Shown here: one piece after another, positions 57,108-64,000 of the stretch
How the letters are laid out: each line of letters opens with the position of its first letter
How positions within the stretch are numbered: position 1 is the first letter of the stretch
From: Sclerotinia nivalis
Lineage: Eukaryota; Ascomycota; Leotiomycetes; Helotiales; Sclerotiniaceae
Direction of reading: 5' to 3'
Length of the DNA stretch: 64,000 nucleotides
NCBI GenBank assembly: GCA_029531795.1
Contig: JAPEIS010000003.1
Span: 1,674,001-1,738,000, forward strand
Translations under genes and position numbers: made by a program
The notes under the pieces: generated by a model
What the model saw: only the letters and a program-made list of their open reading frames with translations
Told to the model about the DNA's origin: nothing
Databases searched by the model: none

Positions 57108-59498
57108 CTACAAAAGAGCATCATCCCCTCTATCCCCATGAATCTTCGCCTTCAACATCTCACTCTGACCCGCCGTCTCGTCACTCCCAACCGTAGCCAA
57201 ATACCTCTTAAAATTATCACTCATCTCCACCACCTTCTCAAAATGATCCTGTCTCAACTCCACCTCCAATTTGCCCTCCTTCCCCCCATCACCCTCTCTC
57301 TTGGTCTCCGCTTCATATTCCGCCAACGCAACCGCCGTCTGAAAAGCATTCCGTATCTCTCTTCCATTCCATTCAATATCCTTCAACACGTCATCCGAGA
57401 GAATATACCGTTTCGCAGCACTCTTAATAGTAATTTCATCCGCGCGTTCCTTTTCGAGTTTCTGGAAAAACTGAAGCCAGATTCTCTTGCGGCCTTCGCT
57501 ATCCAGTGGTCGATATCCAATATACACGTGAATCCGACTGAAGAATGCAGGATCGAAATGGCCCACGCGGTTGGTGGTCAGGAATAAGATACCGCGGTAA
57601 TACTCCATCGCGCGGAGGAACACGGATACGAGACCATTGCGTGTGAGTTCGGAGACTTCTCGTCGCTCGAGATATACATCTGCTTCGTCGATTAACATTA
57701 CGGCGCCCCAGATCTCGGCCAGTTTAAACCATTTGCTGAGGGATTCTTCGACGCGGAATTCGTCGGTTCCGATGTCTCCGCATGTGAGGGATAGGAGGGG
57801 TCGTGATGTGAATTCGGCTACGCATTCTGCCGTGTAGGTTTTCCCTGCACCGGGAGGACCATGCAGTAAGAAGATTTGTCCTTCGCCTTTGTTGGGGATA
57901 GGATCTGCGGACCAGGTCATCTCGCTCTTGCCGGCTTTTTTGGAGGATGTATATTTATGCACGAGTGCTTTGATCAATTCCAGTTTTTCGTTTGGTAGGA
58001 CCAGATTTTCAATAGCTGAAGTGTAGAATTTGGGTGGTTGGCAGCAATCGACGTCAAGAGCTTGCCATTTCTTAGACTTGAGATCGAAACCCATGATACG
58101 ACGAGGACAGAGGAAGTACTTATGACGAGAAACATTTCCATTTGCGTCGGTGTGGGCAAGGGAAGGACTTTCGCGAGGTTCAATGTTCTCGTATTTACCC
58201 CAGCGAGTATTGGCAGATGCAGCGAGACGCTTGGAATTACAATCCGAACAACTGCAATTATAGTGCAAGTCTGCCAAAATACCCGAATCATCATCATCGA
58301 TACCGAGAACGGGAGCTGGATGTTTCTGTGTTTCCTGCCAGTCGGCGTACGTGTAAAAAGCACTCTGATCAACCACCACGCGACCTTCGTGGAAACGTTT
58401 GGGCTTTTGCTCAACGGGCATGCTGAACCCTCTATAATCCATTTGTTTGCCCATCAGCATGCTGTAGAATTTCTCACCGCGATCTTCAAGTTGTGTTCGT
58501 GGAGAGAGGATGGGATTTATGTCAATGTAATGCGCAGGAACGACTTTCAACGATGTAACCTCGCGCTCGCCTTCAAAAGGTGCAATGGTCACTTCGTGAG
58601 ATCGACGTCCAACAAATCGGCCGTCGAAATCAAGATACCACATTTTGACTTTGAGAGGAGATGGCTGACCTGGCCTAGTATTCTCGGTTGAGTTTTCACA
58701 ACCTTGGAGAACGAAACCGGCACGTTGTTCGTCAAATTGAGCGTAGACATCCATTCCGGGCTTGAAGAGCATCCATAACATCTCGAATGTTACGACTGGA
58801 TTGGCTCTCGCATGTCTGTCATCCTCCAACTTTAACTTCTCTTCAAAGTTATCCTCGAGATACTTTTGAAGGACACTGATATGGTGAGCAGCTTCCGCAT
58901 CATCACAGTTCTCTTTGTATTCTTGAAGTTCCTTTCGGTAGTGAACGAGAATGCCATAAGGTTCCTTGATCGAGATGGTGTCTCCGAGTAAAGATTGTCC
59001 GGGGTAATATTCGACGAGAGATCTCAAGGCCTTCATGATATGTGGAGAATGTATGATAAGTTCTTTCTCCTCCATAGATCGTTCATCAAAGTCATTCTCA
59101 TCTCTCATCTCTGATGATATCGCATTATCATCATCCTTCTCCTTCTTGCCCTTTTTCTTGCCATAAATGGTAGGGAACCAAATAGTGACACTGTATAGGA
59201 CTTCTAGAATAGGTATTTCTGAATCACGATATCTTGAAGATGTTAGTATTTGGTTAGAGGAAGGACGGTGATTCACTTACGTGGTCTTCTTCAACTTATA
59301 TGGTGCCGCCAACTCTTTTGTTCCTTTGATTTCACCACCTACATCCTTATATTGGACTTTGTATAAAATCTCTGGACATTTGATATCTTCATCCTTGCCG
59401 GCATCACTTGATGCTTGTGTGGGAGTGGTGGCATCTTTTTCGGCTTTGACGACGACATATTGTTCGCCATCCTTACCAGGGGTCTCGTTGGTATGCAT
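57108..59498 (-). CDS. fungal-type AAA+ ATPase with large N-terminal domain
   Basis: Exons 59498-59281 and 59232-57108 (48-bp intron) give 780 aa. The start MHTNETPGKDGEQYVVVK is the first ATG of the frame. Residues 1-500 are the N-terminal domain seen in many fungal AAA proteins (IIHSPHIMKALRSLV, DISISIKEPY-like region GDTISIKEPYGILVHYR, Cys cluster CSCSDC at 399-404). The AAA module has Walker A GPPGAGKT (531-538), Walker B LIDEAD (586-591), sensor-1 TTNR (625-628) and the arginine finger in FFSRIH (Arg639). The short C-terminal lid follows. This class is related to BCS1-like and other single-AAA proteins expanded in Pezizomycotina; cellular function is mostly unknown. Confidence 0.88.
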
Positions 59499-61003
59499 GA
59501 TTGAGGATATGGTGAAGAAAAAAGAAGTGATATGATTTTGATAAGAGGAAGAAGAGGAAGAAGAGGATGAAGAAGGAGGGAAGGAAGGATGAGAAAGGAT
59601 ATGAAGATTTGGAATAAATTGAGTACTAGAAACAAGTATATAAATATTCCAATCTAGATAGCTCAAGAAACGAGGTTATAGGAGGTATAGAAATTTGGTG
59701 GAACTTCAATCACATTTGTGGAGTACAACTGGTTGGTGGCATAGGCAACACTCGCCGCAGGAGTCAGCCTGCAGATCAACACGACACCAAACTTCTCCCA
59801 TTCGTTAGAGATAGCAATACATGGCCAATATATTCTACTATCCTATCCTGCATTGAATCCTTTGACTCACCGTGTTGTAGATGCATACTCTAGAGTCTAG
59901 GCAAAAGATGAACGTTTGGATTATCAGTACGATATAGACGTAAATGTGGAGGCTTCTTTATATGCAACTAGTAGCCCTAGATACTTGTAATGACATTTGA
60001 TTGGCTAAAGCTTGTTTGGCGAGACAGATTGGTGGATAAGTAGCTAGGATCCCCGCCATAGCTCACGCAGCTGAATATTTACGTGGGGTACTAACGAAGT
60101 ACTGTAAGGTTATGTGGCTCCAAATCCTTCATGATGAGTACATCCGGTCAGTAGAATTACGAGGAGAAACAGCGGCTGTGTTAAATGTATCAGTATGAAC
60201 AGGTAAAGAGTCATTACCTTTCGATTGCAATCAATGGATGATATGTGTAACAGGTCATCGTCCGAAAAGCGATGAAATTTTCGATTCAATTTTTCCAATT
60301 TTTGGAGAGAACTCGATATGCTTTTTTTGTTGATAGAGTTGAGAATGGAAAAACATCTGGCATCGATCTTCCAAACAATCCAGACATTATCGCGATAGGA
60401 GATGCTTTCCAGCAAATTTCCGTATCGTGAGTCTGCAGAAAAGCCAAAGCCTCTGTTTGAAACAGAGATTTACATCCAGATCAGTCTCGCTGGTTCCACT
60501 GGCTTCAGGTCTTGTTCCACTTTAATATCCATACTGATCTGCGCCCGTTTGGCGTGTCAGTGCCACAAGACACTACTACTGGATCTGAGATTGGGTTGTA
60601 TGTCCTGAGACCCTGTTCCTGTTCTGTAGCGATAGAGGGTATTGATATAGTAGTTCGTTTTGGATATGTAGAAGATTGATTTCATTTCATTTAGGAGTAT
60701 ATTCCATAGTGTCATGTTTTGATTTAGTCCACGATTTTGGATGGATGGATAAGCAAGAGGTTTTGGAGTTTTAAATGCATCTCAACAGCTCAAACGATAA
60801 ATGAAAATATCAGCTCCATTACATCGCATCACTCACTCACTCACTCACACAATGACTCACAGCAAATACTAATATTTCACCCCCGAAAAAATCATCATCA
60901 ATTCGCCCATCGCTCTAAAACCTGAAAACTACCTGCATCATGCAATGTCATGCAATGTACTCTTTTTCACGCAGAAGATTACAAAGACAATCACGCCACA
61001 TCT
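59499..61003. other. intergenic with a possible decayed coding segment
   Basis: On the minus strand from about 60415 to 60226 there is an ATG-less, protein-like frame (YRDNVWIVWKIDARCFSI; LQKLEKLNRKFHRF) ending at a GTAATG donor. Upstream, a short ATG frame at about 60527 (MDIKVEQDLKPVEPARLIWM) leads into it in the same phase across a TAA stop. No intact gene can be built, so this may be a relic. The rest is AT-rich with ACTC repeats at 60831-60849. Confidence 0.4.
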
Positions 61004-63216
61004 TTAAGACTTAGCAGCCTCCAACTCCAGCTCCAATTGTCTAATTCTTTCACTCTGATCACCAGGACCAACTCTCATCTTCAATGTATCAACCTCTTGA
61101 GTCAATAGACCAATTTTCTCCGTTTGTGCTGTGATAGTTTTGGTTTGAGCTTCCAAAAGTTTCTTGATTTCTTCTAGGGAATCTTCGACGCCAGCTGCAG
61201 TTGGGGATAATTGAGGGGCACCAACGGCGGAAATAGGTCCAGAAGAGGTAGGGATGGCGGCTGGAGTAGGCTTTGCTGCGGGCTGGAATGATGTTGGTGT
61301 TGCTTGAGATACAGGAGATGGCTTTGGTGGTGCAGTTTTGGTTGAAGCGACGTTAACTGGTTCTACCTTTGCTGCAGCTGGAATTGATTTTTGAATTGGC
61401 CTTTGAATCTCTTCAAAGCTAGAATTATCATCGCCGTCATCCTCATCGTCATCTTGGAACTTAGAAGCCATAGCAGAAATGGAACCTTTTTGCTCGGACA
61501 TGGTTGGTGGAGTTGCTCTTTGTACCATTGGAGCTGGTTCAGGCTCTGCCTTAGGTGGTGCTGTCTTTGTTAGGGGTGGGTTTGGCGCCGGTGCAGCGGT
61601 GGGTGGTCTATAATCAGCTGGCACTTCAACTGGGGCATTTCCTTCATATACACTTTCCAAATCGATCTTGGCAGGAATTCCATCTTTACCAGCGAGCCAT
61701 TCCTCGGCAGTAACCGCAGGTTTCAAACCGATAGCAGGTGGGTAAATATCAGATTGGAAGACTTCGGCTCTTCTAGGAACTGTGAAAGAGATAGGTTCAA
61801 CATATTGGTCGTTGACGGTTTTGAATGCCTTCATAACTTCGTTCTCGTGAACCTGTATTTTCGTCAGAATAGATATGCGAAAGACATAATGACAATCACT
61901 TACATTAATACCACGTCTTGGGAGGAATGCAAGACCACGTTGTTGATCACTAGACTTGTATTCGGATAAGAATTCGAACTTGTCGTTCTCATATTCATAG
62001 TATCGAATGTTGCCATCACTGAAACGAGTTAGCTAGTTTTCCGGTGACATCTGCCAATCGACTTACCCTTTGCCTGCCAAATACAAACATTGTGTTCCAT
62101 CATCTAAGTCAAATTAGCAAAGATCAACCAAAATCAGTTAATGTAGCCCACCCCAGAATGGCATGCAAACACCCGAGATAGAGTCTAAAACGGTGAACCC
62201 GCCAATTGGTTGTTTGGCATTACCAACATCCCACAAAGCCAATTGACGATCGCTCATCTTGGAGAATCCGGTAGTAGCCACACGATTGTGTTCTCCCATC
62301 CATACAACTCTGCTATTCTTTGCGCCAGTATGTCCAGGTCCTTCATGTGCGGGTCTTTCTTGTCGAGTATCCCAAATACGTAACTTCTTGTCACGAGAGG
62401 TGGTAGCCATAAGAGCTCCATTTGCGCTCCATGACAAACTTTGTACAATATCTCCGTGCTTCAATGTCAAAGCTGCCTTCCCAGTGCCTACATCCCATAG
62501 CTTGACCGTGTAATCGCCAGATGCGGATGCGAGAATGTTGTTCGCGGCGGGGTTGAATAGAACTTGTCCGACTTTCCTGCAGGTTGTTAGAATCGATTAG
62601 AACTTTCTGTATAGCTGGCACATACCTAGAATGTCCTGCCAATTTGCTGACAGGCGCAACATCGACAGGTTCTTCAGAATCCTGATAAAGAGAAAAGCCC
62701 TGAGGAACCTCCCATATAAATACCTTTCCGTCATCAGATCCAGAAGCGATAATGCGATCGTTGAAAGGATTCCTAATTCAAAAGTGAGATTTTGTTCCAT
62801 CTGCCACACATTGAATACTCACCAATCTGTATCAAGGACAGGTCCAGTATGACCTCGAAACAATGGGATTTGTTCTGGCAGGCGTCCTTTCTCATTCAAA
62901 GGAATAACAGCGAATGCGCCTCCACCACTAGCTTCCCAATTGACCGAAAGATATTCAGGATTGGCCTATTTCGATGATGAGCTACCTTATTCCTTCATTC
63001 TATATCACTTTCCAAAGTATTTGGTATCCCACCTTGATTAAATTGGTATCCCATGCATTGCGACTGATATGTAAGTTATCGTAACATGCCTCCTTCTTCG
63101 ATGATTTACCAAAGACATGTCCTATTTTCTCGTCAGCCATTGCTCTCGTGCCTCTTTCTCGCGATATTGTAACAAGGCTTACGATATTTCGACGCGCGCA
63201 CAAAACGACCTGCCAT
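61004..63216 (-). CDS. coronin, actin-binding WD40 protein
   Basis: Eight exons read from the minus strand: 63216-63183, 63121-63033, 62965-62823, 62772-62626, 62576-62152, 62103-62067, 62018-61904 and 61852-61004. They give 612 aa. The start MAGRFVRASKYRHVFGKSSK is the classical coronin N-terminus that binds F-actin. The seven-bladed WD40 propeller follows (SGSDDGKVFIWEVP; ASASGDYTVKLWDV; ATTSRDKKLRIWDTR; RQLALWDV), with the conserved extension DGNIRYYEYENDKF and GLAFLPRRG. A Pro/Ala-rich unique region and a C-terminal leucine-heptad coiled coil (LEEIKKLLEAQTKTITAQ ... ERIRQLELELEAA) mediate Arp2/3 binding and oligomerisation in yeast Crn1. It regulates branched actin at endocytic patches and hyphal tips. 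All introns are 48-67 bp. Confidence 0.93.
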
Positions 63217-63853
63217 CTGAGCTCATGCAAAGGATTTGAAAGAAGAAGAAGAAGGTAGTGAGTTATTGAATGTAATTAAGAATGTTGAGGAGGGTTGTCA
63301 AAAAAGAATGTTTTTGTTTCGTTTTGTTGTTGATTTTGTTATTTCCGAGTTTATGCGAAGCTCATCCAAAAAGTCTTGATATCAAGATGCTATCAGTAAC
63401 TTTTTGAATTACCTTGTAGGCTGGCTGTAGGTAAGAAGTGGTGAAACTCAAACTCAATCTCTAGACGCGAGGCTTTTGCTGTGTTGCAGCTTAACAGTTT
63501 ATTAGTAGTTTTTACTTGCTGCGCCCGCCAATGGTTACGGGTTGGTTATAAAGTCTACTACAAAGGGAAATCACGGCCCGTGTCAAATCAATATTATCTC
63601 AAATTAGGAGATTAGGAGTTCCTTATTTGATATTTTCTTTGTTCCAACCCCTTTTCGATAATTCATTATGTTACTCCGTATGTTCGTTCATGATTGCATT
63701 AATTTTATCTATTCCATACCAAATATGGAGTACAAGTTCATATGCTTTGAACCCACCTCGTCAATCCCACTTTCCGCCACATAAATCCCCACTTTATTTG
63801 AAGCACAACTTAGGAATATATTCACACATTTGGTTCACCCGTCAACAATAATA
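63217..63853. other. spacer between coronin and tRNA-Val
   Basis: It contains the coronin 5' leader and promoter, with GAAGAAGAAG at 63243-63252. No gene is supported; the 3' part is AT-rich with CAACAATAAT just before the tRNA. Confidence 0.5.
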
Positions 63854-64000
63854 GGCCGGATGGTGTAGTTGGTTATGTGAGTAAACACTTCTCTCTATCT
63901 TATTTCTCTTCTACAGTTACTAATATCTTTACAGCACGTATGCTTCACAACATCTCAGCATGTTTAACGCATAAGGTCCTGGGATCGAACCCCAGTTTGG
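63854..64000 (+). tRNA. tRNA-Val(CAC), interrupted by two introns, 3' end cut by the window
   Basis: Acceptor 5' arm GGCCGGA (63854-63860), linker TG, D-arm GTGTAGTTGGTTAT then CAC after removal of 63877-63934. The anticodon stem is TATGC (63939-63943) with GCATA (63969-63973); the loop starts TTCACA, giving anticodon CAC (63946-63948). The canonical intron is 63950-63967 (18 nt, after position 37). Variable loop AGGTC, T-arm CTGGG-ATCGAAC-CCCAG, and five of seven 3' acceptor bases TTTGG follow. An A box (TGGTGTAGTTGG) and a B box (GATCGAACC) are present. The last two acceptor bases, discriminator and terminator lie beyond the window. Confidence 0.87.
63877..63934 (+). other. 58-bp spliceosomal-type intron inside the tRNA D-arm
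   Basis: The insert begins GTGAGT, has TTACTAATATC 11-18 bases before its end and finishes TTTACAG, the same donor, branch and acceptor words used by protein-gene introns in this window. It splits the D stem after T22. Removal gives GGTTATCACG, the usual Val D-arm. No run of four T occurs inside, so RNA polymerase III would not be stopped early. It is not at the anticodon-loop position used by tRNA endonuclease, and a separate canonical intron is present. Confidence 0.72.

Noticed and set aside
60402..60608. Plus-strand frame MLSSKFPYRESAEKPK...
   Set aside because: It starts from a non-ATG codon and overlaps the more protein-like minus-strand segment.

Overview
The window looks like nuclear DNA of a filamentous ascomycete. 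It is AT-rich, the genes carry many short (45-70 bp) GT-AG introns with CTAAT/CTAAC-like branch sites, and the proteins (fungal PKA catalytic subunit, TORC2 Sin1, Pop3, Izh/PAQR, coronin, a GPI-anchored PLC-like protein) read as typical Pezizomycotina. Protein wording and repeat content suggest a leotiomycete close to Botrytis/Sclerotinia. That placement is inference; no database search was possible. Exon coordinates were built by hand from splice signals and frame continuity, and every total was checked for divisibility by three.

Layout, left to right. 1-12 kb: a ZIP zinc transporter (+), an L-type cargo lectin (-) head-to-head with TIM13 (+), and an NSRP1-like nuclear protein (-) head-to-head with an NFKBIL1-like protein (+). 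12-14 kb: the cAMP-dependent protein kinase catalytic subunit (+). 14-19.3 kb: a gene-free, microsatellite-rich stretch. 19.3-26.3 kb: a small Ser/Ala-rich GPI-type cell-surface protein (-), the TORC2 subunit Sin1 (-), and a PRCC-domain protein (+) 291 bp from Sin1. 28-39.4 kb: an unknown fungal protein (-) and a seven-exon giant ubiquitin-specific protease (-). 40.8-43.5 kb: RNase P/MRP subunit Pop3 (+) and a UPF0045/Ecm15-like thiamine-binding-type protein (-). 46.9-53 kb: a GPI-type PLC-like phosphodiesterase (+), a GNAT acetyltransferase (+) with a duplicated 3' end, a PAQR/Izh receptor (+), and two small candidate genes. 55-59.5 kb: another small candidate gene, a non-autonomous DNA transposon with perfect 51-bp terminal inverted repeats, and a fungal-type AAA+ ATPase (-). 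61-63.2 kb: coronin (-). The right edge carries an incomplete tRNA-Val(CAC) gene.

The genes form no pathway cluster; this is ordinary housekeeping and signalling gene space. Several lie in divergent pairs that may share promoters. Nutrient and stress signalling (PKA, TORC2 Sin1, PAQR, zinc transport) and ER/cell-surface functions recur.

The most unusual object is the tRNA-Val gene at the right edge. Besides an 18-nt intron at the canonical anticodon-loop position, its D-arm is interrupted by a 58-bp insert with every hallmark of a spliceosomal intron (GTGAGT start, ACTAAT branch site, ACAG end). Removing the insert restores a normal D-arm.
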